A stretch of DNA of 33,416 bases from Candidatus Solibacter sp. (lineage in GTDB: Bacteria; Acidobacteriota; Terriglobia; Bryobacterales; Bryobacteraceae), in assembly GCA_025358475.1 (NCBI GenBank), contig JANYJN010000618.1, positions 1 through 33,416 on the forward strand. Direction: 5' to 3'. Below the pieces are notes generated by a model that searched no databases, was not told the DNA's origin, and saw nothing but the letters and a program-made list of their open reading frames with translations. Made by a program: the position numbers and the translations under genes. This document shows positions 24,954 to 32,146 of the stretch, piece by piece (the first letter of the stretch is position 1; each line of letters begins with the position of its first letter).

Positions 24954-25925
24954 TTACGACAGCAGGCCCCCGTGCCCCAGGCAGGCAATTTCCCACCCGG
25001 TCACGTGGTAGCGAGCTAACAGCGGAGGCAACACCAAATCGACAACGTTCGGCTTCGCCGAACGGAAGCAGCCAGGGGCGGAAATGATGGGGACTTCGTC
25101 CTTATACGCCATCAGGAGCAGATTACCGGGCTCCACGGGAGCCAGGAAGCGCTCGACTTGCCCGCCTACCTTTAACATGGCCTGGCCAATGATATCTTCG
25201 GGACCGGCCGGCGCCGTGGTGGATGCCACCAGGATGGTGCACGGCTTCGATCTCAATAAATGTTGTAGGCAACGCGCCACAGAATTCTCATCTTCCGTGC
25301 AAGCCAATACGAAATTCGCATTCACGCCGAAGCGTTCGAGGCGTTGCCGCATAATATTCTCGAACAATTGACGGGCGCGCTCGCCGCTGACGGGGTCAGT
25401 GTAGAGGACTCCTACAGTCGGGGTGCGGATCGGCCGGGCCTGAAGAATGGGGCCGCGCTCCTTGAGGATTCCGACTACGGCATCCAGCTGATCCTTGGCG
25501 ACGGCAAAAGGGGCGCTCTTGACGGTGGCAATGCGCTGGCCGGCGACCGCATAGCTGAAGTTCAACGCGGTGGCAATGACCACGCTGGCGGGGCAGTTGA
25601 TCTGCTTGAGCAGTTCATCGTCCACCAGCACGCAGCAGTTCTCGGTGGCCAGGAGGTTGGCCCGTCCACCGGCTGCAAGGCGGATTTCGAAACTCCCGCA
25701 GCCCATTTCGCTGGCAACCGCGCAGACCGCGTCATCCTCGCCGATCTCCCCGTCTTCCAGTTCCGTAACCCAAATGGTTTCCATGCCTTCGGACTCCAAC
25801 ACGCGAATGTCTTCGTCACTGATGACATGGCCCTTAGCCAAAAGCTTCTTACCACCGGGCCGGAAAATGGTGCAACAAAGGATCCGACCAGTTGAGGATT
25901 TCACATCAACCGTCTGCGCTCTCAT
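24954..25925 (-). CDS. Molybdopterin-binding protein (MoeA/Mog-like fold)
   Basis: The 323-aa protein has an N-terminal domain unlike classical MoeA (ILCCTIFRPGGKKLLAKGHVISDEDIRVL). A MoaB/Mog-like fold follows from about 165 (TPTVGVLYTDPVSGERARQLF, ILVASTTAPAGPEDIIGQAM), with a C-terminal PVEPGNLLLMAYKDEVPII, SAPGCFRSAKPNVVD. This arrangement is found in molybdopterin-binding proteins linked to molybdenum hydroxylase maturation. Insertion or handling of molybdenum cofactor is inferred. GAGAGG lies 6 nt before the ATG. A good sigma-70 promoter and a leader palindrome precede it, and an intrinsic terminator follows, so it is a single-gene transcript. No molybdoenzyme is in the window. Confidence 0.75.
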   Translation of the reverse strand: MRAQTVDVKSSTGRILCCTIFRPGGKKLLAKGHVISDEDIRVLESEGMETIWVTELEDGEIGEDDAVCAVASEMGCGSFEIRLAAGGRANLLATENCCVLVDDELLKQINCPASVVIATALNFSYAVAGQRIATVKSAPFAVAKDQLDAVVGILKERGPILQARPIRTPTVGVLYTDPVSGERARQLFENIMRQRLERFGVNANFVLACTEDENSVARCLQHLLRSKPCTILVASTTAPAGPEDIIGQAMLKVGGQVERFLAPVEPGNLLLMAYKDEVPIISAPGCFRSAKPNVVDLVLPPLLARYHVTGWEIACLGHGGLLS

Positions 25926-25945
25926 GTTCGCCTCTCAATCTGCCT

Positions 25946-25989
25946 AAATCTAAGTCGAGTTTAGGGGTAAAAAGTCCTAAACTAGATTT
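25946..25989 (-). promoter_or_regulatory. Palindromic leader element of molybdopterin-binding gene
   Basis: AGTTTAGG (25958-25965) and CCTAAACT (25976-25983) are perfect complements with a 10-nt spacer. Outer arms AAATCTA (25946-25952) and TAGATTT (25983-25989) extend the symmetry. It sits between the -10 and the start codon. It may be an operator, with half-sites loosely like those of DtxR-type metal regulators, or a 5'-leader hairpin. The ligand and protein are unknown. Confidence 0.5.
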
Positions 25990-25998
25990 TAAGCCGAA

Positions 25999-26026
25999 AT
26001 TGTAGAGGATTTGCGGAAATTTGCAA
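25999..26026 (-). promoter_or_regulatory. Sigma-70 promoter of molybdopterin-binding gene
   Basis: On the minus strand TTGCAA (26021-26026) and TACAAT (25999-26004) are separated by 16 bp. This is the only promoter in the window with both hexamers well placed. The leader is about 65 nt long. Confidence 0.65.
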
Positions 26027-26054
26027 CAATCTTATGGGGGGTGTGGGAAAGACC

Positions 26055-26681
26055 CTACTTTGGGGGTATCGCCTCCACCAGGCGGGGTGTGGGGATTTGG
26101 ATCAGCTCGTCACTGGGCGAGGTCATCAACGGCCCCCAGGGTTGCGGCTCCGCCTCAGCCCAATGATCCGCCCGAAGAATGCGCAAAACGGCAACTTCAT
26201 CGCAGGCCTGGAACTTCGGGCAGCGCACGCAGTCCTTCCACGCCTTGAGCGGGAGCGTCCCGCGTTCCACCACATGAAAACCCACTCTGTTGAAAAAATC
26301 TACAACGTAAGTGAAGGCGAAGACGGCGTCGAGTTGGTACTGTACGGCTTCCGCAACCAGGACCTCGACCAGTTTGCGGCCGACACCCTTGGTCTTGGCA
26401 TGCTCATGAACGGCCAGCGAGCGGATTTCGGCGGTGGTGGGACTGTAGAAGTGCAGGGCACCGCAGCCCAGTAGTTCGCCGTCGAGAGAAACCACGGAGA
26501 AATCGCGGATGGCTTCCGACATTTCAAATTCGGTTCGGGCGAGCATGATGCCGCGGCCTGCATAACCGTTAATAAGGTGCAGAATGGGGGCGATGTCGCG
26601 CATCACCGCTTTGCGGACGGTGAGGCGGGAAGCCGCGCCGGGCGATTCCACGAAAGCGTCGGCCCGAAGAGAGCTGATCAT
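26055..26681 (-). CDS. argA: Short-form N-acetylglutamate synthase (GNAT)
   Basis: The 208-aa protein is a GNAT acetyltransferase with motif A EIRSLAVHEHAKTKGVGRKL. Its C-terminal signature LPLKAWKDCVRCPKFQACDEVAVLR is characteristic of the short ArgA seen, for example, in mycobacteria, which lacks the kinase-like domain of classical ArgA. It should acetylate glutamate to begin arginine synthesis. Its position directly after argC and argB supports this. The ATG at 26679-26681 overlaps the argB stop by 4 nt (ATGA). The longer frame that starts at 26957 runs through argB in another frame and is rejected. The last 35 residues (after ILRADHWAEAEPQ) look disordered. The molybdopterin gene lies 129 nt further on. 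Confidence 0.85.
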   Translation of the reverse strand: MISSLRADAFVESPGAASRLTVRKAVMRDIAPILHLINGYAGRGIMLARTEFEMSEAIRDFSVVSLDGELLGCGALHFYSPTTAEIRSLAVHEHAKTKGVGRKLVEVLVAEAVQYQLDAVFAFTYVVDFFNRVGFHVVERGTLPLKAWKDCVRCPKFQACDEVAVLRILRADHWAEAEPQPWGPLMTSPSDELIQIPTPRLVEAIPPK

Positions 26682-27448
26682 ACTACCATCCTGGTGCCCA
26701 GATCCTCGCCGGCGAGGATTCTGCCGAGGACGCCGTCTGTGGCGCCGGGCGCGATGCGCACCTGATCCACGCCGGCGGCGAGCGCGCTCAGCGCCGCGTT
26801 CAGCTTGGCCTGCATGCCGCCGGTGGCGATGCCGTCTTCGATCAGTTGGCGGCTGGCGGCGGCGGTGAGGACCGGCCGAACCTGTTTGGAGCCATCGAGC
26901 ACGCCTTCCACATCGGTCAGGAAAATGAGTTGCCGGGCGCCGAAGGCGGCGGCACACGCCGCAGCCATCTGATCGGCGTTGACGTTGTAGACCTGGCCCT
27001 GGCGGTCGCCGGCGACGCAGGCCACTACGGGCACGTAGCCGTTGGCGGTCAGCAAGTGGAGGAGGGCGGGGTTGGATTTCGTGACACGGCCGACGGCGCC
27101 AAGCGCTGGGTCCATCTGCTCGGCCTCGACGAGGAAGCTATCGATGCCAGAGATTCCTACAGCGAGCGCTCCCGCCCGGTTGATGGCTGCCACCAGTTCG
27201 TGATTGACGCTGCCCGCGAAGATCTTGAGCACGGCGTCCACGGTTTCGGGCGTGGTGACGCGGAGGCCGCCGACGAAGGTGCTTTGGATGCCGCGTTCGG
27301 TCAGATAGCGGGTCATCTGCTTGCCACCACCGTGGACGACGGCGATTTCGTGCCCGGCGGAACGGGCGCCGGCGATTTGCCGCGCCAGTCGATCGCGCGA
27401 GTCCGGAGCATCCAGCAGGGTGCCGCCGAGCTTGACGAGAAGCTTCAC
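26678..27448 (-). CDS. argB: Acetylglutamate kinase
   Basis: Phosphorylates N-acetylglutamate, the second step of arginine synthesis. The 256-aa amino-acid-kinase fold protein has the N-terminal VKLGGTLLD, the phosphate-binding VVHGGGKQMTRYL, the substrate region GLRVTTPETVDAV, VYNVNADQMAAACAAA and LIFLTDVEGVLDG, and the C-terminal GGMQAKLNAALSAL. The start is GTG at 27446-27448, which overlaps the argC stop by 4 nt (GTGA). Its own stop overlaps the argA ATG in the same way, so the three genes are translationally coupled. The short N-terminus lacks the helix that makes arginine-sensitive hexameric kinases, so feedback inhibition by arginine is less likely; this is inferred from family knowledge. 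Confidence 0.93.
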   Translation of the reverse strand: MKLLVKLGGTLLDAPDSRDRLARQIAGARSAGHEIAVVHGGGKQMTRYLTERGIQSTFVGGLRVTTPETVDAVLKIFAGSVNHELVAAINRAGALAVGISGIDSFLVEAEQMDPALGAVGRVTKSNPALLHLLTANGYVPVVACVAGDRQGQVYNVNADQMAAACAAAFGARQLIFLTDVEGVLDGSKQVRPVLTAAASRQLIEDGIATGGMQAKLNAALSALAAGVDQVRIAPGATDGVLGRILAGEDLGTRMVV

Positions 27449-28449
27449 AACAGTCCCTCGGTCTCCGCATGGCCCAGCATCAGGTTCATGTTCTGTATGG
27501 CCTGTCCGGCGGCGCCTTTGACCAGGTTATCGATGGCGCTGACCACGACGGCGCGTTTGGTCCGCGCGTCGAAGGTGACGCCGAGATCGCAGAAATTGGT
27601 GCGCGCAACGCCGCGCAGGTCGGGCATGTGCGGAGGGTTGAAGAGGCGCACGAAAGGTTCGGCGGCGTACTGGTGTTCGTAGATGGCCAGCAGGTCTTCC
27701 ACGCCCGCGATGGAAGGGGCGCGGAAGTAGATGGTCTCCAGGATGCCGCGATGGAGCGGCAGAAGTTGGGCGGTGAAGCTGAATTCGTGCTCTTCCAGGC
27801 CGGAGATCCGGAGCACTTCCGGCACGTGGCGATGGTACAGGATGGAGTACGCCGAAAAGTTTTCGGTGACCTCGCAGAAGCTGGTTTTGCGGCTAGGCTT
27901 GCGTCCCGCGCCGCTGACGCCGGATTTGGCGTCGCAGACGATGCCACTGGCGCGATCGATCACGCCGGCTTGTACCAGGGGGCGGAGCGCCAAATTGGCG
28001 GCGGTGGGGTAACATCCCGGGTTGGAGACCAGGCGCGCGGCAGGGATGAGGTGGCGGCAAAACTCGGGTAGCCCATAGACCGCTTCGGCCAGCAGTTCCG
28101 GCTGGGTGTGGGGCTCCTTATACCAGGCCGCGTAGCTGGATGGCGTCCCCAGGCGGAAGGCTCCGCTGAGATCCACCACGCGGGCGCCGGCGGCCAGCAT
28201 GGCGGGCGCCAGTTCCATGGAGACTTCCGGGGGGGTGGCCAGGAATACGATAGCAAGTCCTTCGTGGCGTACTGCTTCGCCGGTGCAGGCGATGCGGGCC
28301 GACGGTGGGGCGCGGCGAATCGCCGGAGTGCCACCGGGGTCTTCCCGGTGATCCATGAGGACTGGGTCCACGTGGGCGTGGTGATCGAGGAGGCGGAGCA
28401 GCTCCGCGCCGCTGTAGCCTCGATACCCTACAATTCCGACCCGTGTCAT
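27445..28449 (-). CDS. argC: N-acetyl-gamma-glutamyl-phosphate reductase
   Basis: NADPH-dependent third step of arginine synthesis. The 334-aa protein starts with the cofactor fold VGIVGYRGYSGAELLRLL and has the catalytic Cys in SNPGCYPTAANLAL. Other conserved parts include DAKSGVSGAGRKPS, HRHVPEV and the C-terminal IDNLVKGAAGQAIQNMNLM. It is the first gene of the argC-argB-argA operon; argJ, argD and argF are not in the window. The ATG lies 22 nt after an extended -10 (TGGTATTAT) in a distinctly AT-rich leader. No Shine-Dalgarno is visible. An AATGAATAAT string near the promoter resembles part of an ArgR box, but a full palindrome is not present. Confidence 0.95.
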   Translation of the reverse strand: MTRVGIVGYRGYSGAELLRLLDHHAHVDPVLMDHREDPGGTPAIRRAPPSARIACTGEAVRHEGLAIVFLATPPEVSMELAPAMLAAGARVVDLSGAFRLGTPSSYAAWYKEPHTQPELLAEAVYGLPEFCRHLIPAARLVSNPGCYPTAANLALRPLVQAGVIDRASGIVCDAKSGVSGAGRKPSRKTSFCEVTENFSAYSILYHRHVPEVLRISGLEEHEFSFTAQLLPLHRGILETIYFRAPSIAGVEDLLAIYEHQYAAEPFVRLFNPPHMPDLRGVARTNFCDLGVTFDARTKRAVVVSAIDNLVKGAAGQAIQNMNLMLGHAETEGLL

Positions 28450-28471
28450 GTATAAATATACGCTTTAATGA

Positions 28472-28480
28472 ATAATACCA
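28472..28480 (-). promoter_or_regulatory. Extended -10 of the argCBA operon
   Basis: The minus strand reads TGGTATTAT, a good extended -10, 22 nt before the argC ATG. The small symmetric motif GTATA-AA-TATAC at 28450-28461 lies between it and the start. Confidence 0.55.
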
Positions 28481-28661
28481 CAGTCTTGTCGGGCGAACAT
28501 CGCGCCGCGGTGGGAGGCAACCCGCCCAAGTTCTTGTTACCCCATTTTACCGGGAAGCGAGGAAACTCGGTCTTTCTTACCGGACCAGACGCGCATTTAT
28601 TCCAGAGCGCAGGCGGGAATTGTGACTTCGAATCTCGCAATCCATTGAAAACACGACTTTG

Positions 28662-28676
28662 GAGCACCGGGTGCTC
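28662..28676 (+). promoter_or_regulatory. 15-bp palindrome upstream of small secreted protein
   Basis: GAGCACC (28662-28668), one G, then GGTGCTC (28670-28676) is a perfect 7-bp inverted repeat. It lies 56 nt before the ATG at 28733 in the 283-bp gap after argC and could be an operator. Apart from this and the argC promoter, I see nothing else in 28450-28732. Confidence 0.4.
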
Positions 28677-28732
28677 GATTAAAAGCAAGCGGCACTCAAA
28701 TTAGTTTCCGAAATCCGAGGGAGGTTCCAAAA

Positions 28733-29077
28733 ATGAGAAGAAGTGCTAAATTGTTCGCGTTAATGGGCGTATTTTCCGTGTTGGCGTTAGCCGAAACCTG
28801 GCAAGGCAGGCTGGTCGACGCCAAATGCTACGAACAAAACAAGAGCGCCACCACCTGCGACCCTACCGGATCCACCAACATGTTTACGCTCCTCGTGGCC
28901 GAGAAGCCTTACGTGCTGGATGGGACCGGCAACACCAAAGCTGTCGAGGCGTTCAAAAACCGTGCTGACCGGGCGAGCGATCCTAGCCAGCCTCCGAGTA
29001 CCGAAGTGATGGCAAAAGTCACTGGGACCAAAGACGGCGATAACATCTTGAAAGTCGAAACGGTGGAGATTCGGTAG
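28733..29077 (+). CDS. Small secreted protein of unknown function
   Basis: The 114-aa protein has a signal peptide (MRRSAKLFALMGVFSVLALA) cut near AETWQG. The mature part has two cysteines (DAKCYEQN, TTCDP) that could form a disulfide, and a beta-rich C-terminus (VMAKVTGTKDGDNILKVETVEIR). Small exported proteins with a G-x-L-V-D-A-K-C start are familiar from acidobacterial genomes, but I know no function for them. GGGAGG lies 9-10 nt upstream of the ATG, the strongest Shine-Dalgarno in the right half of the window, and an intrinsic terminator follows, so it is probably a well-expressed single gene. Confidence 0.8.
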   Translation: MRRSAKLFALMGVFSVLALAETWQGRLVDAKCYEQNKSATTCDPTGSTNMFTLLVAEKPYVLDGTGNTKAVEAFKNRADRASDPSQPPSTEVMAKVTGTKDGDNILKVETVEIR

Positions 29078-29086
29078 AAGCTGAGG

Positions 29087-29120
29087 AACCGTCCGGTGCC
29101 GCTACCGGACGGTTCGTTTT
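29087..29120 (+). terminator. Rho-independent terminator of small secreted protein gene
   Basis: AACCGTCCGGT (29087-29097) pairs perfectly with ACCGGACGGTT (29104-29114) around a 6-nt loop, and is followed by CGTTTT. It starts 9 nt after the stop codon. Confidence 0.85.
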
Positions 29121-29185
29121 CCATATCGATTTCCATATCGACCGGCTCCACCTGAAAAAAAGCATTCGCACTCGCCCTTAAAAGC

Positions 29186-29194
29186 TGGTATCAT
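29186..29194 (+). promoter_or_regulatory. Extended -10, probable leaderless promoter of HExxH protein gene
   Basis: TGGTATCAT ends 7 nt before the ATG at 29202. No Shine-Dalgarno lies between them. Confidence 0.5.
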
Positions 29195-29201
29195 ACAGTA
29201 C

Positions 29202-29696
29202 ATGTTGGTAAGTTGTCCAGCATGTATTTCCGGTTCCCTCACCCTGCTGGTATTGGTCATGGGTTGCGCGACACCTTCTCACGCCCAATTGGCCTCCAAG
29301 TCTAGCGAAACCCCCGCATCCGAGACCCGGCTTCTCGCCGAACGCTTTGCGGCGGAAAGGCTTTGGATGTGGCAGAAACGGCTAAACTTGCAAGGTTGGG
29401 ATCTCTCCGTAATCGTGTCGCGTGCCAACGAGTTAAAGCCAAAAACCGTGGGCAACATCCACTGGGACCGCGATAAGAAGACCGCCGTGATTCGGTTCCT
29501 CGACCCCTCGGACTACCATCTTCCGTTCGACCAAATGCTGCATGATATCGAATTCACCGTGGTTCACGAATTGATCCACCTCGAAATGGTGCCGGTGCTC
29601 TCCGATTTGCATCGTACGGAAGAGAACCGCAGGGAAGAGGAACACGCGGTCAATCACATGGCCGAGGCCCTCCTCAAACTCGACCGCGGCCAGTGA
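29202..29696 (+). CDS. Exported protein with HExxH zinc-protease-like motif
   Basis: The 164-aa protein has an N-terminal export signal with a possible lipobox cysteine (LVLVMGC) or a cut after SHA. The body holds RLWMWQKRLNLQGWDLSVIVS and TVVHELIHLEMVPV, where H-E-L-I-H is the gluzincin/minigluzincin-type zinc motif. A downstream glutamate in EEEHAVNHMAEALL could be the third ligand. The small size and WDLxV start resemble SprT/minimal metalloprotease-like folds, but I cannot assign a family. Peptidase activity is inferred from the motif only. It has an extended -10 just before the ATG and ends 8 nt before a bidirectional hairpin shared with the convergent OmpA-like gene. Confidence 0.7.
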   Translation: MLVSCPACISGSLTLLVLVMGCATPSHAQLASKSSETPASETRLLAERFAAERLWMWQKRLNLQGWDLSVIVSRANELKPKTVGNIHWDRDKKTAVIRFLDPSDYHLPFDQMLHDIEFTVVHELIHLEMVPVLSDLHRTEENRREEEHAVNHMAEALLKLDRGQ

Positions 29697-29704
29697 AACC
29701 TCAC

Positions 29705-29738
29705 AATGCGCGCGGCTCGGATAGGAGCCGCGCGCATT
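29705..29738. terminator. Bidirectional terminator-like hairpin
   Basis: AATGCGCGCGGCTC (29705-29718) is a perfect 14-bp complement of GAGCCGCGCGCATT (29725-29738) across a GGATAG loop. It lies between two convergent genes. T-runs on either side are short, so it may act with weak intrinsic termination or as a roadblock. Confidence 0.7.
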
Positions 29739-29750
29739 AATCAGCGGTCG

Positions 29751-31379
29751 CTATTGTGCTGTGCCCACTCCGATTGGGTCACCGGAAACCACCATCTCCA
29801 CTCGCCGGTTCTGTTGCCGGCCAGCCGCCGTGTCGTTAGTAGCCACCGGGCTGGCTTTACCAAGGCCGGTAGCGGTCAGATTGGTCATGGGCACGGCCTG
29901 CGACACCAGATAGTCGCGTACCGCGCCGGCGCGTTCGTTGGACAATTTCATGTTGTACTCTTCGGTTCCCACGCTGTCGGTGTGGCCTTCCAACTGTACC
30001 TTCAGGCCGGGGTAAGCCAACAGAATGCCGGCGACCTTGGCGAGCTTCTCGCGGGCCCCGGGCTTCAGAGTGTATTTATTGAAGTCGAACAGAACGTCGT
30101 TGATGTTCACGATGAGGCCGCGCGCGCTTTCACGCGTCTCCAGAATGGTGTTGAGCTGCTGGCGCAACCGTTCCCGAAGCTGGATCTTTTCCGCTTCCGC
30201 CTGCTGAGCTAACTTCCGTAAATTCTCGGCGTCGGCTTTGGAGGCTTCCTGTTGAGCTACAGCGGCTTCCCGGGCGGCGTCGGCCGCGGCCTTGTCGCGC
30301 GCTGCCTGAGCAGCGGCCAGTTGGGCTGCCATGTTTGCCTGGTCTGCCTGGGTTTTTGCCTGTTCCGCTTGCACCTTTGCCTGCTCCGCTTGGACCCGAG
30401 CCTGATCCGCCGCCCGGCGATCGGCTTCGGCCGCCAAACGCCTTTCCTGTTCGGCCTTAGCCTGCGCGTCAGCCAGTTTTGTCTGCCCCTGTGCGTCCGC
30501 TTCGCGCTGTGCGGCGGCGGAGCGTTCATTGGCCAGCTGTTCTTCCTGCATCTTGCGGTAGGTGATGATTCGGGCGTCCTCGGCCATCTGTGCGGCTTCG
30601 CGTGCGTTGGTCTCGGACTCCTTGCTATTCTTGCCCTTCTTGAGGAGGTAGTCCTCGGCATTCTTCAAGTCCACAACCGCTTTTTGGAACGTCTCGGCGG
30701 CATAGTGTTCCGCGCCGGCGAGTCGCGCGATCTCCACGGCGTTTTGGGCCTCGGCGAGTTGCAGCGGACCTTTCGGATTTACCTTGACGGGCTTATATAG
30801 ACCCCGGTTCATCACGTACTGGCCGCGTTTCAGCAACTCGTACTTGGCATCCACCTGCTCGATGGTGCCACTGGTTTCATTGGTCACAAAATTCTCCGCC
30901 ACCACAACGTCGCTGGGCTGCGTCACGGCAAAGTATGGCTCCGCGGTGACGATGAGGCCGAACGTCTGGAGATCGGTAGTCGAGAGGAGCTTGGCATGAT
31001 CGCCTTGGAGTACCACTTCCCCCAGGTTGGCGGGGCGGCCTTCCGGTGTGAGGCCCCACAATACATACGTCATGTACTCAGGCCCATACTGGCTGGCTGG
31101 CGTCATATGGTTGAATGTGGTTTCGATTTTTGTGGAGCCCATTTGACTCTGCACGCTGGCCTCACCCTTAGCCGCCGGCATCAGTTCAGTGCCGCGGAAC
31201 GCGATGTGGGTGGTGCCCGTTCGATGGTGATAGTTGATTGCCTTGGTGGTGCGCGAAACTACGGTGATGCGAAAGATCGGCATCGGCTGGCCGGGATTGG
31301 CCGCCGGGCCCTGGGTGGGATTCGGAATTTGCGCTACCAGCGCTCCGAACGCTAGAAATAGTAAAGCCGTGGCTTTCAT
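29751..31379 (-). CDS. OmpA-family protein with coiled-coil stalk
   Basis: The 542-aa protein has a signal peptide (MKATALLFLAFGALVAQ). A beta-rich N-domain spans about 25-200, then an Ala/Glu/Gln-rich coiled coil (about 225-410, with the repeats VQAEQAKVQAEQAKTQADQA). It ends in an OmpA C-terminal peptidoglycan-binding domain (FDFNKYTLKPGAREKL, LEGHTDSVGTEEYN, NRRVEMVV). The Asp of TDSVG and Arg of NRRVE that bind diaminopimelate are present. It probably tethers the envelope to peptidoglycan; the stalk resembles DUF4398-type proteins. The start at 31379 is chosen because the signal peptide begins there and GGAG lies about 8 nt upstream. A longer frame to 31571 runs into a palindromic repeat. 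Confidence 0.85.
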   Translation of the reverse strand: MKATALLFLAFGALVAQIPNPTQGPAANPGQPMPIFRITVVSRTTKAINYHHRTGTTHIAFRGTELMPAAKGEASVQSQMGSTKIETTFNHMTPASQYGPEYMTYVLWGLTPEGRPANLGEVVLQGDHAKLLSTTDLQTFGLIVTAEPYFAVTQPSDVVVAENFVTNETSGTIEQVDAKYELLKRGQYVMNRGLYKPVKVNPKGPLQLAEAQNAVEIARLAGAEHYAAETFQKAVVDLKNAEDYLLKKGKNSKESETNAREAAQMAEDARIITYRKMQEEQLANERSAAAQREADAQGQTKLADAQAKAEQERRLAAEADRRAADQARVQAEQAKVQAEQAKTQADQANMAAQLAAAQAARDKAAADAAREAAVAQQEASKADAENLRKLAQQAEAEKIQLRERLRQQLNTILETRESARGLIVNINDVLFDFNKYTLKPGAREKLAKVAGILLAYPGLKVQLEGHTDSVGTEEYNMKLSNERAGAVRDYLVSQAVPMTNLTATGLGKASPVATNDTAAGRQQNRRVEMVVSGDPIGVGTAQ

Positions 31380-31503
31380 GTAGGTTTCTCCAAACGGTAA
31401 TGAAGCACGCCGAGAACCTTCGTGCGAGACAGTACGGACTAGGCTCGCGAACTTAAGCCGGCAAGCAGCTAGTTCCCCGACCGCTAGATTCGTGTCTGCA
31501 AAC

Positions 31504-31555
31504 CCGCTCGCTAACGCTCCGGGCTCTGATGGGAGCCCCGAGCGTGAGTGAGCGG
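31504..31555. repeat. Palindromic intergenic repeat
   Basis: The 23-nt arms at 31504-31526 (beginning CCGCTCGCTAACGCTC) and 31533-31555 (ending GTGAGTGAGCGG) are complementary at about 20 of 23 positions with a 6-nt TGATGG loop. Strings such as GAGCCCCGAGCG...GAGCGG are, to my knowledge, common dispersed repeats in acidobacterial and planctomycete genomes. It separates the OmpA-like gene from the zinc-ribbon gene. The rest of the 31380-31591 gap shows nothing clear. Confidence 0.7.
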
Positions 31556-31591
31556 TGGCGCCCAACAACACAACTTCAGACGGTCGGAGTA

Positions 31592-32062
31592 CTAGTCTTC
31601 AGCCACGGATTTTTGGGCTAGTTCGCCGAAGAGGGGAAGGGAGTAGGCTTCGTCGTGGGCGGCCTTCACCATCATGAAGATTGACATGCCGACCAGGACC
31701 AACTGAACCACGGCGTGGAGATGAAACCCGGGGACGCGTTGCAGTAGGGGGCGCAGCACCTGATCGTCCAGGAGCCAGGCGACGAATAGGTACAAGCCCT
31801 GGAAACCGTGGAAGCGGACGAGGCGGTCGTGACGGAAGCGATCGCTGGCCAGCACGATGATGGAGGCAATCCAGCCGATGCCTGGGATGTAGCAGAGGAT
31901 CGAGGCGGTGCGGGGATTGACGGCGGCCAAGGCATCGCGCACGGCTGCAGCGGGGGGCGGAGCGCTGTCGCCGACTGGCTGTTTGGCGCCGCACCGCGAA
32001 CAATAGCGGGCCAACCCAACCTGTTTTCCGCATTGGCTGCAAAAAGGCATCTGCTCATACAT
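31592..32062 (-). CDS. Zinc-ribbon membrane protein (DUF4870-like)
   Basis: The 156-aa protein opens with a zinc ribbon of two C-x-x-C knuckles (FCSQCGKQ, YCSRCGAKQ), then a Pro/Ala linker. Three hydrophobic segments follow (ASILCYIPGIGWIASIIVLAS, GFQGLYLFVAWLLDD, LHAVVQLVLVGMSIFMMVKA), including HDRLVRFHGFQGLYL, which recalls the DUF4870/Tic20-like family. The function is unknown. The ATG at 32062 lacks a Shine-Dalgarno; an alternative in-frame ATG at 32050 (MPFCSQCG) is equally possible. It diverges from the MBL-fold gene across 84 bp. Confidence 0.8.
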   Translation of the reverse strand: MYEQMPFCSQCGKQVGLARYCSRCGAKQPVGDSAPPPAAAVRDALAAVNPRTASILCYIPGIGWIASIIVLASDRFRHDRLVRFHGFQGLYLFVAWLLDDQVLRPLLQRVPGFHLHAVVQLVLVGMSIFMMVKAAHDEAYSLPLFGELAQKSVAED

Positions 32063-32134
32063 ACGCTATTACTTTTGATGGGGTTCCGGCAACTCCGTGC
32101 GCCGGGTAGGTTGCAGCCAGCACCCGCGGCGGGG

Positions 32135-32140
32135 CACAAT
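32135..32140 (+). promoter_or_regulatory. Possible -10, leaderless promoter of MBL gene
   Basis: CACAAT preceded by GGGG ends 6 nt before the ATG at 32147. The first base departs from TANNNT, so support is moderate and rests mainly on the same spacing seen at five other genes. Confidence 0.35.
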
Positions 32141-32146
32141 CGACGT

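Noticed and set aside
24800-25087. 95-codon plus-strand frame after the HAD gene
   Set aside because: It crosses the minus-strand terminator and the end of the molybdopterin gene, with no start signal.
28450-28480. ArgR box upstream of argC
   Set aside because: Only one half-site-like string (AATGAATAAT) is seen without the required symmetric partner.
28468-28704. 78-codon plus-strand frame upstream of the small secreted protein
   Set aside because: Begins inside the argC promoter, has no Shine-Dalgarno and no recognisable features.
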